A DNA stretch of 64,000 nucleotides from Ectopseudomonas alcaliphila (GCF_900101755.1 NZ_FNAE01000009.1:62001-126000), one strand, 5' to 3'; counted from the first letter of the stretch, positions 39,446 through 48,202 are shown. A program made the numbers and translations. Notes: generated by a model not told the origin, from the sequence alone.

Positions 39446-40194
39446 CAGAAGATGCCCTCCAGCCAGCCATCCATAGTTTCGAGGGCTTCATTGAACGTGC
39501 GATCGAGCCGTAGCGGCGTGATCGATACATAACCTTGCATCACCGCATGGAAATCGGTGCCCGGGCTGCCGTCCTCGACATCACCGGCGGCAGCGATCCA
39601 GTAACCTTCCTTGCCGCGCGGGTTGACCACCTTGACCGGCGCCGCCGCGCGCGCGCGATGACCGAGACGGGTCAGTTGCACGCCTCGGATATGTTCCAGC
39701 GGCAGGTTCGGCACGTTGACGTTGAGCACAGTGCGCGGCGGCAGTTCGAGTCGCTCGTGCGCCTCCACCAGCTTGCGGGCGAAATAGGCCGCAGTCGGCA
39801 GATTGTCGGGCAGGCGCGAGAGCAACGAAAAGGCGAACGCCGGCTTGCTCAGGAAGCGCCCTTCCAGGGCAGCAGCGACGGTGCCGGAATAGAGCACGTC
39901 ATCACCCAGGTTAGCGCCCAGGTTGATGCCGGAGACGACCATATCCGGCGTCTGCTCGAGCAGACCGTTGAGCCCCAGGTGCACGCAATCGGTCGGTGTG
40001 CCATTGAGGCTGATGTAGCCATTGGCCAAGGCCATGGGATGCAGCGGACGGTCGAGCGTCAGCGCACTGCTGGCACCACTCCTGTCTTCGGCAGGCGCGA
40101 TCACCACGCAATCGGCATAGTCGGCCAGCGCTTGGTGCAACGCAGCGATACCGGGCGCGCTCACCCCGTCGTCGTTGGAAATCAGAATTCGCAT
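39445..40194 (-). CDS. surE: 5'/3'-nucleotidase SurE
   Basis: The 249-residue enzyme begins MRILISNDDGVSAPGI, with the metal ligands D8-D9, and includes PAEDRSGASSALTL and VSGINLGANLGDDVLYSGTVAAALEG, all diagnostic of SurE. It hydrolyses nucleoside monophosphates and short polyphosphates in stress. ATG 40194 is chosen by homology; an upstream extension would run through truD. It overlaps the truD end (40182..40194) and the pcm start. Confidence 0.97.
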   Translation of the reverse strand: MRILISNDDGVSAPGIAALHQALADYADCVVIAPAEDRSGASSALTLDRPLHPMALANGYISLNGTPTDCVHLGLNGLLEQTPDMVVSGINLGANLGDDVLYSGTVAAALEGRFLSKPAFAFSLLSRLPDNLPTAAYFARKLVEAHERLELPPRTVLNVNVPNLPLEHIRGVQLTRLGHRARAAAPVKVVNPRGKEGYWIAAAGDVEDGSPGTDFHAVMQGYVSITPLRLDRTFNEALETMDGWLEGIF

Positions 40195-41240
40195 GGGGTA
40201 TCCGTCTGCCCTGCTGGCACCAGATCGAGCAATTCGCGCACCACCACGGTGGCGAAACACCCGGCCGGCAGGACGAATGCAAGTTGCAGAATATCGGGTT
40301 CGGGATAATGCCATGACAGGCCGCCGATGGGGAGGCGCAGAATTCGCCGTTCGTGCGCCATGTCCGCCTTGATCAGCCATTGCACCAGTTGCGCAGCCTC
40401 ATCGGCCACACTTTGCTCCAGCTGCTGCGCAGCGCCGCCGGTCGGCAGAGTGCCATCACCCCACAGCGGGCCGGTTGGATGCAGATCGAGAATGGCCAGG
40501 CGCGGGTCAACGCACTCGGCCTCGCCGGCCATGAAGAAACTGCGGCTGGTGGTAAAGGCCAGCAGGTCACCGATCTGCGCCTGGTTCCAGGTGCCGGTAG
40601 CCACGCGCTTGGCCAACACTTGATTGAACAGATAGCTGCGTGCCGAAGAGAGCAGTCGCGAGCGCAGATTGCGCTGCACCGGCAACTCCAGGCGCGCGGC
40701 AAAATCGCGGGCCTGCTCGACATTGCCGCCATCGAAACCAAAACGCTGCAAGCCGAAGTAATTGGGCACGCCTTGCTCGGCGATACGTTGCAGACGCTGC
40801 TCCAGCGCATCGCGATCCGCCTCCAGGGCAGTCAGGCGCAAGGTGAAACCATTGGCGGCATGGGCGCCACGCTGCAATTTGCGGTTGTGCCGCTGGCTGC
40901 GCAGGATGACCAGATCATCGCCCTGCGCGGCCGCCAGATCGGGATCGGCCTTGCCCGGCAGGTGCAGGCTGAACCACTGGCGGGTCAACGCCTGACGATC
41001 CTTGAGCCCTGCGTAACTGACCACCTTGAGCGGCAGGCCGGCAGCGCGGGCGATACGACGGGCGGCCTCCTCGGTATTCAAGCCACGCTTTTCCACCCAT
41101 AGCCACAGGTGCTCGCCCTGGCCCGTAAGCGGGATATCCAGCACCTCGTCGACCTGGAAGTCCTCGGCCGTGGCCTTGAGCACCGCACGCCCACAGGCCT
41201 CACCGTGGGCACGCGGCCCGAGCAGTTGCAGCTCGTTCAT
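40182..41240 (-). CDS. truD: tRNA pseudouridine(13) synthase TruD
   Basis: The 352-residue enzyme makes pseudouridine 13 in tRNA-Glu. The catalytic Asp81 lies in AGLKDRQALTRQW. The insertion domain and the later NYFGLQRFG motif are present. Length and position between ispF and surE agree with the pseudomonad order. It overlaps ispF by four bases and surE by 13. Confidence 0.95.
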   Translation of the reverse strand: MNELQLLGPRAHGEACGRAVLKATAEDFQVDEVLDIPLTGQGEHLWLWVEKRGLNTEEAARRIARAAGLPLKVVSYAGLKDRQALTRQWFSLHLPGKADPDLAAAQGDDLVILRSQRHNRKLQRGAHAANGFTLRLTALEADRDALEQRLQRIAEQGVPNYFGLQRFGFDGGNVEQARDFAARLELPVQRNLRSRLLSSARSYLFNQVLAKRVATGTWNQAQIGDLLAFTTSRSFFMAGEAECVDPRLAILDLHPTGPLWGDGTLPTGGAAQQLEQSVADEAAQLVQWLIKADMAHERRILRLPIGGLSWHYPEPDILQLAFVLPAGCFATVVVRELLDLVPAGQTDTPCEF

Positions 41241-41710
41241 GCCTTGACCAGCAGGGCCACGGCGTGCACCGCGATACCTTCCTCACGCCCGGTGAAACCC
41301 AGCTTCTCGGTGGTGGTGGCCTTGACGTTGACCTGATCCAGCTCGATGCCCAGGTCCTCAGCGATACGCTCGCGCATGCTCTGGATGTGCGGCGCCATCT
41401 TCGGCGCCTGGGCGATGATGGTGGCGTCGACATTGCCCACCGCGTAGCCCTTGCCCCGCACCAGCCCCATCACATGACGCAGCAGAACTCGGCTGTCGGC
41501 GCCCTTGAAGGTCGGATCGGTATCGGGGAAGTGCTTGCCGATATCGCCCAGCGCCACCGCACCAAGCAAGGCATCGCTCAGGGCGTGCAGCAGCACGTCA
41601 CCGTCGGAATGAGCGACAAGACCGAATTTATGGGGAATCTGCACGCCGCCGAGGGTGATGAAATCGCCTTCGCCGAAGCGGTGTACGTCATAGCCATGAC
41701 CGATACGCAT
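41237..41710 (-). CDS. ispF: 2-C-methyl-D-erythritol 2,4-cyclodiphosphate synthase IspF
   Basis: The 157-residue enzyme (MRIGHGYDVHRFGEGD) converts CDP-ME-2-phosphate to the cyclodiphosphate in the MEP isoprenoid pathway. Metal ligands are in GYDVHRF (Asp8, His10) and further on in VAHSDGDVLLHALSDALLGA. The start is ATG 41710, because the homologous protein begins MRIG; an upstream extension of 15 codons runs through the hairpin 41720..41740. The C-terminus ends VHAVALLVKA. It couples with truD by overlap. Confidence 0.96.
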   Translation of the reverse strand: MRIGHGYDVHRFGEGDFITLGGVQIPHKFGLVAHSDGDVLLHALSDALLGAVALGDIGKHFPDTDPTFKGADSRVLLRHVMGLVRGKGYAVGNVDATIIAQAPKMAPHIQSMRERIAEDLGIELDQVNVKATTTEKLGFTGREEGIAVHAVALLVKA

Positions 41711-41719
41711 AAAGAACAA

Positions 41720-41740
41720 CGCCCTGAAAAAGTCAGGGCG
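41720..41740 (-). terminator. Terminator-like hairpin between fghA and ispF
   Basis: CGCCCTGA pairs with TCAGGGCG around CTTTT on the minus strand, followed by TTGTTCTTT. It would end fghA transcripts or weaken read-through into ispF. Confidence 0.55.
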
Positions 41741-41760
41741 TGATTCTAACCGCATTGCCC

Positions 41761-41814
41761 CGTAGCCCGGATGAAATCCGGGAAATTCGCACCCCGGATT
41801 TCATCCGGGCTACG
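41761..41814. repeat. REP pair (REPIN) overlapping the fghA stop codon
   Basis: CGTAGCCCGGATGAAATCCG and its inverted copy CGGATTTCATCCGGGCTACG flank a 10-base spacer (41783 to 41792). The right arm contains the fghA TAG stop (41812..41810). A related single unit (CCGGATTGCATCCGGGCTAC) lies beside the rnhB stop at 56923. Confidence 0.8.
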
Positions 41815-42658
41815 CCTGGTGCAGAGCGGCTGCGTGGTGACGCAGATGGTCGTCGATAAAGCTGGCGATGAAGTAATAGCTGTGGTCATAGCCTGGCTGC
41901 ATGCGCAGTGTCAGCGGATGACCGGCGGCCTTGGCGGCAGCCTGCAGAGCCTGTGGCTTGAGCTGGCCTTCGAGGAAATCGTCACGATCGCCCTGATCGA
42001 CCAGGATCGGCAGTTGCTCGCTGGCCTCGGCGATAAGCACGCTGGCATCCCATTCGCGCCAGCGCGAACGCTCCTCGCCCAGGTACAGGGAAAAGGCCTT
42101 CTCGCCCCAAGGGCAGTTCATCGGGTTGCCGATCGGTGAGAACGCCGACACCGACTGATAACGCCCCGGATTCTTCAGCGCGCAGATCAGCGCACCATGG
42201 CCCCCCATCGAATGACCGGCGATGCCGCGCTTGTCCGAGACGGGGAAGTTGGCCTCGATCAACGTCGGCAACTCCTGCACCACGTAATCGTACATGCGGT
42301 AGTGCCGCGCGAAGGGCTCCTGGGTGGCATTGAGGTAGAAGCCAGCTCCCAGGCCGAAGTCGTAGGCGCCGTTGGCGTCATCGGCCACGCCTTCGCCACG
42401 CGGACTGGTATCCGGCGCGACGATGATCAACCCCAGTTCAGCAGCCATGCGCTGGGCGCCGGCTTTCTGCATGAAGTTCTCGTCCGTGCAGGTCAGGCCG
42501 CTGAGCCAATACAGCACTGGCAGCTTGGCACCCTGCTCTGCCTGCGGCGGCAGGTAGACGGCGAACACCATGTCGCAGTTGAGGCTGCTGGAGCGATGGC
42601 GATAGCGCTTGTGCCAGCCACCGAAGCTCTTGTTGCTGGAAACGATTTCGAGGGTCAT
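41810..42658 (-). CDS. fghA: S-formylglutathione hydrolase
   Basis: The 282-residue esterase hydrolyses S-formylglutathione in formaldehyde detoxification. The nucleophile is Ser150 in GHSMGGHGAL, with the acid in LVDQGDRDDFL and His in YDHSYYF. MTLEIVSSNKSFGGWH is the start (ATG 42658, GGAGATGTCC upstream); a longer frame to 42709 overlaps the REPIN. It lies next to adhC, the preceding enzyme of the pathway. The stop codon lies in a REP arm. Confidence 0.94.
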   Translation of the reverse strand: MTLEIVSSNKSFGGWHKRYRHRSSSLNCDMVFAVYLPPQAEQGAKLPVLYWLSGLTCTDENFMQKAGAQRMAAELGLIIVAPDTSPRGEGVADDANGAYDFGLGAGFYLNATQEPFARHYRMYDYVVQELPTLIEANFPVSDKRGIAGHSMGGHGALICALKNPGRYQSVSAFSPIGNPMNCPWGEKAFSLYLGEERSRWREWDASVLIAEASEQLPILVDQGDRDDFLEGQLKPQALQAAAKAAGHPLTLRMQPGYDHSYYFIASFIDDHLRHHAAALHQA

Positions 42659-42668
42659 GGACATCTCC

Positions 42669-42721
42669 GTAGGGTGCGCCGTGCGCACCACTGTGATCCT
42701 GGTGCGCATGGCGCACCCTAC
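42669..42721. repeat. REP pair (REPIN) between adhC and fghA
   Basis: GTAGGGTGCGCCGTGCGCAC and its inverted copy GTGCGCATGGCGCACCCTAC flank an 11-base spacer. It sits upstream of the fghA ribosome site and after the adhC stop. This REP class differs from that at 41761. Confidence 0.8.
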
Positions 42722-42739
42722 AGTCAGGTCACTCTGAAC

Positions 42740-43852
42740 TCAGAAATGAATGACGGTACGAATGCTCTTGCCTTCGTGCATCAGCTCGAACGCTTCGTTG
42801 ATCTGATCCAGCGGCAGGTTGTGGGTGATGAAGGTGTCCAGCGGGATTTCACCACTCTGCGACTTCTCGACGTAGCTGGGCAGCTCGGTACGCCCCTTGA
42901 CGCCACCAAAGGCGCTGCCGCGCCAGACGCGGCCGGTCACAAGCTGGAATGGTCGGGTGCTGATCTCGGCACCAGCCGGTGCGACGCCGATGATGGTCGA
43001 CTCGCCCCAACCCTTGTGGCAGCACTCCAGCGCGGCGCGCATCAGCTGCACGTTGCCGATGCACTCGAAGCTGTAGTCGACGCCACCGTCGGTCATCTCG
43101 ACGATGACCTCCTGAATCGGCTTGCTGTGCTCCTTCGGGTTGACGAAGTCGGTGATGCCCAGCTCACGTGCCACCGCCTCCTTGGCCGGATTGATGTCGA
43201 TGCCGATGATGCGCGAAGCCTTGGCCATCTTGGCGCCGATGATGGCCGCCAGGCCGATACCGCCCAGGCCGAAGATGGCCACGGTGGAGCCCTCGGTGAC
43301 CTTGGCGGTATTGAGTACGGCGCCGATACCGGTGGTCACGCCGCAGCCGAGCAGGCAGACCTTCTCCAGCGGCGCCTCCTTGGGGATCTTGGCTAGGGAG
43401 ACTTCCGGCAGCACGGTGTACTCGGAGAAGGTCGAGCAGCCCATGTAGTGGTAGACCGGCTCGCCGTTGTAGGAGAAGCGGCTGGTGCCGTCAGGCATCA
43501 CACCCTTGCCCTGAGTGGCACGCACCGAGCTGCACAGGTTGGTCTTGTTGGATTTGCAGAATTTGCACTCGCCGCATTCGGCGGTGTACAGCGGAATCAC
43601 ATGATCGCCGACCGCCAGCGAGGTGACGCCCTCGCCCACCGCCTCGACGATACCGCCACCTTCATGACCGAGAATGCAGGGGAACACGCCCTCGCTGTCC
43701 TGGCCGGACAGGGTGTAGGCATCGGTGTGGCAAACGCCGGTCGCGACGATACGCACCAGCACTTCGCCGGCCTGAGGCGGCGCCACATCGACCTCGACGA
43801 TTTGCAGGGGTTCGTTCGGGGCGAAGGCGACGGCGGCACGAGACTTGATCAT
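42740..43852 (-). CDS. adhC: S-(hydroxymethyl)glutathione dehydrogenase / class III alcohol dehydrogenase
   Basis: The 370-residue enzyme oxidises S-hydroxymethylglutathione with NAD. Catalytic zinc ligands are in GVCHTDAYTLSG and LGHEGGGIVEAV, structural zinc in CGECKFCKSNKTNLC, and the NAD fold in GLGGIGLAAIIGAK. Length and C-terminus (SIRTVIHF) match FrmA/AdhC. It is transcribed towards fghA and is divergent from a LysR gene 187 bases away. GAGAAC precedes ATG 43852. The pair works in glutathione-dependent formaldehyde removal. Confidence 0.95.
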   Translation of the reverse strand: MIKSRAAVAFAPNEPLQIVEVDVAPPQAGEVLVRIVATGVCHTDAYTLSGQDSEGVFPCILGHEGGGIVEAVGEGVTSLAVGDHVIPLYTAECGECKFCKSNKTNLCSSVRATQGKGVMPDGTSRFSYNGEPVYHYMGCSTFSEYTVLPEVSLAKIPKEAPLEKVCLLGCGVTTGIGAVLNTAKVTEGSTVAIFGLGGIGLAAIIGAKMAKASRIIGIDINPAKEAVARELGITDFVNPKEHSKPIQEVIVEMTDGGVDYSFECIGNVQLMRAALECCHKGWGESTIIGVAPAGAEISTRPFQLVTGRVWRGSAFGGVKGRTELPSYVEKSQSGEIPLDTFITHNLPLDQINEAFELMHEGKSIRTVIHF

Positions 43853-43973
43853 GGCAGTTCTCTCAGAGGGAGCGTGGACAATGGTCGGCAGTCTAGTTCA
43901 TGCCCCAAACGAGATAATCAGCAGAGGAGCAAAACATTATTGCTGTACAGGGATAATATTGAACCTACTTACA

Positions 43974-43998
43974 TCGCCCGCAAGCGGGCTCCTACAGG
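43974..43998. repeat. REP-type palindrome between adhC and the LysR gene
   Basis: TCGCCCGCAAGCGGGCTCCT followed by ACAGG has a stem GCCCGC/GCGGGC around AA and the CTCCTACAGG end typical of pseudomonad REP elements. It lies in the adhC/LysR gap. Confidence 0.65.
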
Positions 43999-44039
43999 CG
44001 CAGCCGGATGCAACCGGGAGCACAGGAGAAGAAGCATCG

Positions 44040-44954
44040 ATGAATCGCTGGGAAGGACTCGACGAATTCGTCGCCGTCGCCGAATGTGGGCAGTTCAGTG
44101 CCGCCGCCGAGCGCCTGGGATTGTCCACTTCGCAGGTCAGCCGCCAGGTCGCACGCCTAGAAGAACGCCTGCAGAGCCGCCTGTTCTATCGCAGCACCAG
44201 GCGAGTGGCGCTGACCGAAGCCGGGCAGTTGTTCCTGCAACACTGTCAGCGCTTGCAGGATGCGCGCGAAGAAGCCCTGCGAGCAGTCGGCGATCTCGGC
44301 GCTGAACCCAAGGGACTGTTACGCATGACCTGCGCAGTGGCTTATGGCGAGCGCTTCATCGTGCCGCTGGTCAACGACTTCATGGCGCGGCATCCACAAT
44401 TGCGCGTGGAGATCGAACTGTCCAACCGCCAGCTCGATATGCTGCACGAAGGCCTGGACCTGGCCATCCGCCTGGGGCGCCTGCAGGACTCGCGCCTGAT
44501 GGCCGCGCGCCTCGCGCCTCGCGAAATGTATCTGTGCGCTGCTCCCGGCTATCTGCAGCGCTACGGGCGCCCGCACTCATTGTCCGAGCTGGCCCGCCAC
44601 AATTGCCTGGTGGGTAGCAGCGATCACTGGAGCTTCGTCGACAACGGCAGGGAGACGCAGATGCGCGTACAGGGCAACTGGCGCTGCAACAGCGGCCAGG
44701 CGGTACTCGACGCAGCGCTGCACGGCTTCGGCCTGTGTCAGCTACCGGATTACTACGTGCTGGAACATCTGAGCAGCGGCGCGCTTGTGTCTCTGCTGGA
44801 ACAGCACCGACCGCCTAATACCGCAGTCTGGGCGCTCTATCCGCAGCAACGACACCTCTCGCCGAAGGTGCGCCAGTTGGTTGACCATCTCAAGGCGGGG
44901 CTCAGCGAGCGCATCGAGTACCGCCCGCAACAGAATGTCACAGCCAACGGTTGA
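44040..44954 (+). CDS. LysR-family transcriptional regulator, divergent from adhC-fghA
   Basis: The 304-residue protein has an N-terminal helix-turn-helix (MNRWEGLDEFVAVAECGQFS, then LGLSTSQVSRQVARLEERL) and a C-terminal ligand-binding domain with periplasmic-binding folds. ATG 44040 has AGGAG upstream. It faces adhC, so it probably controls the formaldehyde detoxification genes, as GfnR does in P. aeruginosa, though the effector and operator are not seen here. Confidence 0.85.
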   Translation: MNRWEGLDEFVAVAECGQFSAAAERLGLSTSQVSRQVARLEERLQSRLFYRSTRRVALTEAGQLFLQHCQRLQDAREEALRAVGDLGAEPKGLLRMTCAVAYGERFIVPLVNDFMARHPQLRVEIELSNRQLDMLHEGLDLAIRLGRLQDSRLMAARLAPREMYLCAAPGYLQRYGRPHSLSELARHNCLVGSSDHWSFVDNGRETQMRVQGNWRCNSGQAVLDAALHGFGLCQLPDYYVLEHLSSGALVSLLEQHRPPNTAVWALYPQQRHLSPKVRQLVDHLKAGLSERIEYRPQQNVTANG

Positions 44955-45043
44955 ACCGTGAGGTATCAGCGAGGCCATACTGAGAGCAGGATTCTTTCAG
45001 CGGCCCTTGTGCCGCTTCCCCCTGGCAACAGAAGGAAAACCTC

Positions 45044-45358
45044 ATGCAAGTCATGGTCAATAGCGATAACCACATCCACGGTTCTGCCGCCCTGGAAGAC
45101 CGGGTACGTGGCCGGGTAACCGACAAGCTCAAGCGTTTCGAGGATTACCTGACCCGCATCGAAGTCCATTTCAACGATGAGAATAGCCACAAGAGCGGCA
45201 GCCAGGACAAACGCTGCCAGCTGGAGGCGCGCCTGAAAGGCCGTGACCCGGTTTCGGTCAGCCATAACGCCGACCAACTGGAGCAGGCGCTGGAAGGCGC
45301 CATCGACAAGCTCGGCACGGTGCTGGAGCGCAACATCGACAAGCAGCGCCCCAACTGA
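45044..45358 (+). CDS. HPF/RaiA-family ribosome-associated protein
   Basis: The 104-residue protein (MQVMVNSDNHIHGSAALEDRV) has the HPF/YfiA pattern: beta strand, helix LEDRVRGRVTDKLKRF, then strands with HFNDENSHKSGSQDKRCQLEAR and the helix QLEQALEGAIDKL. Such proteins bind the 30S decoding site and put ribosomes into a resting state. An AAGGAAAACCTC site precedes ATG 45044. It is convergent with ispD, which ends three bases after its stop. Confidence 0.8.
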   Translation: MQVMVNSDNHIHGSAALEDRVRGRVTDKLKRFEDYLTRIEVHFNDENSHKSGSQDKRCQLEARLKGRDPVSVSHNADQLEQALEGAIDKLGTVLERNIDKQRPN

Positions 45359-45361
45359 CCG

Positions 45362-46069
45362 TTAGCGCTGCCGATTGCGCTCGGCCCAGGCCTGCTTCAA
45401 CCAGGCCAGGTCCTCGGGGCGGGTGATCTTGAGATTGTCCGCCCTTCCTTCCACCAGACGCGGCGCCTGCCCGCGCCACTCCAGTGCCGAAGCCTCATCG
45501 GTGATTTGCGCGCCCGCCGCCAGTGCGCCACGCAGCGCCTGGCTCAGCGCCGCAAGACGAAACATCTGCGGCGTATAGGCCTGCCAGATCAGGTTGCGGT
45601 CGACGGTTTCCGCCACCCGCCCATCCGCGCCAGCACGCTTGAGGGTATCGCGCACCGGCACCGCCAGCAGGCCACCGACCGGATCGTCCGCCAGAACAGC
45701 CAGCAAACGGTCCAGGTCTTCACGCGCCAGATTGGGCCGCGCCGCGTCGTGCACCAGCACCCAGTCTTCGGCACCTGCCCCGACAGCCTGTAGCAGATCA
45801 AGACCCGCCAGTACCGAGTCGCCACGCTCGCGTCCGCCAGGTGCGCGGCGTACGCGTGGATCACTGGCCATGGCCAACTGCGGCCAGTAAGGATCGTCCA
45901 CGGCCAGGCACACCACAGCGCCCAAAAGGTCAGGGTGATCGAGAAAACAGTCCAGGGTGTGTTCGACGATGCAGCGCCCGGCGACTTGCAGGTACTGCTT
46001 GGGTCGGTCGGCGGCCATTCGCGAACCGACACCAGCGGCCGGAACCACCAGCCAGAATTTACCGCTCAT
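45362..46069 (-). CDS. ispD: 2-C-methyl-D-erythritol 4-phosphate cytidylyltransferase IspD
   Basis: The 235-residue enzyme couples CTP to MEP in the isoprenoid pathway. The N-terminal CTP site is VPAAGVGSRMAADRPKQY, with the further motifs VLVHDAARPN and ITRPEDLAW. It overlaps the ftsB stop by four bases (ATGA), a conserved ftsB-ispD pair. The pathway partner ispF lies 4 kb away on the same strand. Confidence 0.95.
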   Translation of the reverse strand: MSGKFWLVVPAAGVGSRMAADRPKQYLQVAGRCIVEHTLDCFLDHPDLLGAVVCLAVDDPYWPQLAMASDPRVRRAPGGRERGDSVLAGLDLLQAVGAGAEDWVLVHDAARPNLAREDLDRLLAVLADDPVGGLLAVPVRDTLKRAGADGRVAETVDRNLIWQAYTPQMFRLAALSQALRGALAAGAQITDEASALEWRGQAPRLVEGRADNLKITRPEDLAWLKQAWAERNRQR

Positions 46070-46344
46070 TCGGTCAACAGATAGAGGGTTTCACCCTCTT
46101 TGAGCATGCCCAGCTCCTGACGCGCCCGTTCTTCCACGGTTTCCATGCCACGCTTGAGCTCCATCACCTCAGCCTCGAGGATACGGTTGCGCTCCAGCAA
46201 CCGCTCGTTCTCGCCCTGCTGTTCGGCGATCTGCTGTTGCAGACGGCTGGCAGACGCCAGGCTGCCGTCGCCTATCCACAGTCGATACTGCAGACCGACC
46301 AGCAACAGGATCAGCACGATAAACAGCCAATACGGACTACGCAT
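46066..46344 (-). CDS. ftsB: Cell division protein FtsB
   Basis: The 92-residue protein has one membrane helix (residues 4 to 20, PYWLFIVLILLLVGLQY) and a coiled coil (QQQIAEQQGENERLLERNRIL), ending ETLYLLTE. FtsB bridges FtsL and FtsQ in the divisome. I use ATG 46344 (MRSPYWLF), by homology with P. aeruginosa; further ATG codons upstream would add a soluble N-terminus unlike the family. It follows eno at 421 bases with a terminator between, and overlaps ispD. Confidence 0.9.
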   Translation of the reverse strand: MRSPYWLFIVLILLLVGLQYRLWIGDGSLASASRLQQQIAEQQGENERLLERNRILEAEVMELKRGMETVEERARQELGMLKEGETLYLLTE

Positions 46345-46480
46345 GGAGCGGCTCGCAGATTGAGTCATCGGCATGGTAGGGGCTGCGTTCATGCTTGAAA
46401 AGAAGCCGTCTGATGAGTGACATGGGGTTTCGGTACCTGCATCCGTGCATTGGTTCCCAAGGATCGACGAAGCGTCCACG

Positions 46481-46508
46481 AAAAAGGGCGACTTGCGTCG
46501 CCCATTTT
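46481..46508 (-). terminator. Terminator between eno and ftsB
   Basis: GGGCGAC pairs with GTCGCCC around a TTGC loop; AAAAA at 46481 gives a U tract on minus, and ATTTT follows on plus. It would end transcription from eno and the structured region. The distance to the eno stop is about 260 bases. Confidence 0.75.
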
Positions 46509-46516
46509 CAGACTAG

Positions 46517-46745
46517 AACGATCTCGCGAGCTAGAGACCTACAAGGCGCAACGACCAACGGGAGTAACAGCCGAAGGCTGGCCCGAAGGGTGAGCGCCAG
46601 CGAATCAAACAGGCGAGGAACGGTCGGAGTCGCGCTCGACTTTACTGAAGTAAATGAGCATTACTCGTTTCACTCGCCCTTCGGGCCGTCCTCCGGACGT
46701 TCAGTGACAAGTCACTGTCCGAGCCTGTTTTTAACGCAGTAGGGC
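46517..46745. repeat. Structured inverted-repeat element downstream of eno
   Basis: Within this gene-free stretch GGCCCGAAGGGTGAG (46580..46594) is complementary, with one mismatch, to CTCGCCCTTCGGGCC (46673..46687). AAACAGGC (46607..46614) is complementary to GCCTGTTT (46723..46730). CAGTGAC and GTCACTG form a hairpin (46702..46716) enclosed by CGGA/TCCG. A central hairpin-rich stretch holds TTTACTGAAGTAAA. No protein frame is convincing. It may be a structured RNA at the 3' end of eno or a small mobile (MITE/REP-type) element. Confidence 0.5.
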
Positions 46746-46765
46746 CGACGCGCAGCAGATCGTGA

Positions 46766-48055
46766 TCAGCCGCGGAACTCGGCACGGCCCTTGTATGGGG
46801 CTTTGGCGCCGAGCTGCTCTTCGATACGCAGCAGCTGGTTGTACTTGGAAACGCGGTCGGAGCGGCACAGCGAACCGGTCTTGATCTGACCGGCGGCAGT
46901 ACCCACGGCCAGGTCGGCGATGGTGCTGTCTTCGGTTTCGCCGCTGCGGTGCGAGATCACTGCGGTGAAACCTGCAGCCTTGGCCATCTGGATGGCTTCC
47001 AGCGTCTCGGTCAGCGAGCCGATCTGGTTGAACTTGATCAGGATCGAGTTGCCGATCTGCTCATCGATGCCGCGCTTGAGGATCTTGGTGTTGGTGACGA
47101 ACAGGTCGTCGCCCACCAGTTGTACCTTGGCGCCGATCTTGTCGGTCAGCACTTTCCAGCTGGCCCAGTCGGACTCGTCCATGCCGTCTTCGATGGAGAT
47201 GATCGGATAACGCTCGGTCAGACCGGCCAGGTAGTCGGCGAAGCCTTCACCGCTGAATACCTTGCCCTCGCCAGCCAGGTCGTATTGACCGTCCTTGTAG
47301 AACTCGCTCGATGCGCAGTCCAGCGCCAGGGTCACGTCGTCGCCCAGCTTGTAGCCGGCGTTGGCAACGGCTTCGGCGATGGCTGCCAGGGCGTCTTCGT
47401 TGGAGGCCAGGTTCGGTGCAAAACCACCCTCGTCACCCACAGCGGTGTTCAGGCCACGAGCCTTGAGCACGGCTTTGAGGTGATGGAAGATCTCGGCGCC
47501 CATGCGCAGGGCGTCGGCGAAATTCTTGGCGCCGACCGGCTGCACCATGAACTCCTGGATGTCGACGTTGTTGTCGGCGTGCTCGCCGCCGTTGATGATG
47601 TTCATCATCGGCACCGGCATGGAGTAGACGCCCGGGGTGCCGTTCAGGTCGGCGATGTGCGCGTACAGCGGCACGCCCTTGGCCTGAGCAGCGGCCTTGG
47701 CGGCAGCCAGGGACACGGCGAGGATGGCATTGGCGCCCAGAGTCGCCTTGTTCTCGGTACCGTCGAGTTCGATCATCGCGCGGTCCAGAGCTTTCTGGTC
47801 GACGGCGTCTTTGCCGAGCAGCAGGTCACGGATCGGGCCGTTGATATTGGCGACGGCCTTCAGCACGCCCTTGCCCAGGTAACGGCTCTTGTCGCCGTCA
47901 CGCAGCTCCAGCGCTTCGCGCGAGCCAGTGGAGGCGCCAGACGGAGCGCACGCGCTGCCGACGATACCGCCTTCCAGAATTACATCCGCTTCCACGGTGG
48001 GGTTGCCGCGGGAGTCGAGAACCTCACGACCCTTGATGTCGACGATCTTTGCCAT
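46766..48055 (-). CDS. eno: Enolase
   Basis: The 429-residue enzyme converts 2-phosphoglycerate to phosphoenolpyruvate and is also a degradosome partner. It starts MAKIVDIKGREVLDSRGNPT (ATG 48055; the longer frame to 48106 would start in the leader), has GASTGSREALELRD, catalytic SHRSGETEDST, and ends YKGRAEFRG. It lies downstream of kdsA, as in the Pseudomonas pyrG-kdsA-eno cluster. The 147-base gap to kdsA has no hairpin terminator of note. Confidence 0.98.
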   Translation of the reverse strand: MAKIVDIKGREVLDSRGNPTVEADVILEGGIVGSACAPSGASTGSREALELRDGDKSRYLGKGVLKAVANINGPIRDLLLGKDAVDQKALDRAMIELDGTENKATLGANAILAVSLAAAKAAAQAKGVPLYAHIADLNGTPGVYSMPVPMMNIINGGEHADNNVDIQEFMVQPVGAKNFADALRMGAEIFHHLKAVLKARGLNTAVGDEGGFAPNLASNEDALAAIAEAVANAGYKLGDDVTLALDCASSEFYKDGQYDLAGEGKVFSGEGFADYLAGLTERYPIISIEDGMDESDWASWKVLTDKIGAKVQLVGDDLFVTNTKILKRGIDEQIGNSILIKFNQIGSLTETLEAIQMAKAAGFTAVISHRSGETEDSTIADLAVGTAAGQIKTGSLCRSDRVSKYNQLLRIEEQLGAKAPYKGRAEFRG

Positions 48056-48202
48056 TCTTGATAACGCTCCAAAGGTTGACGATAAGACGGCAGCAGCAGG
48101 CTGCACTGGGCCGTCGCTGCCCGAGGGCAGATCGACGGCTCACTCTGACTCACGGGTCAGGGGGATTTTTCTCGGGCGGCACTTTACCGGATTACGACCG
48201 GC

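Noticed and set aside
41761..41814. Attachment site or insertion-sequence end
   Set aside because: It is a REP-type palindrome with relatives elsewhere in the window, has no transposase and is 9 kb from the prophage end.
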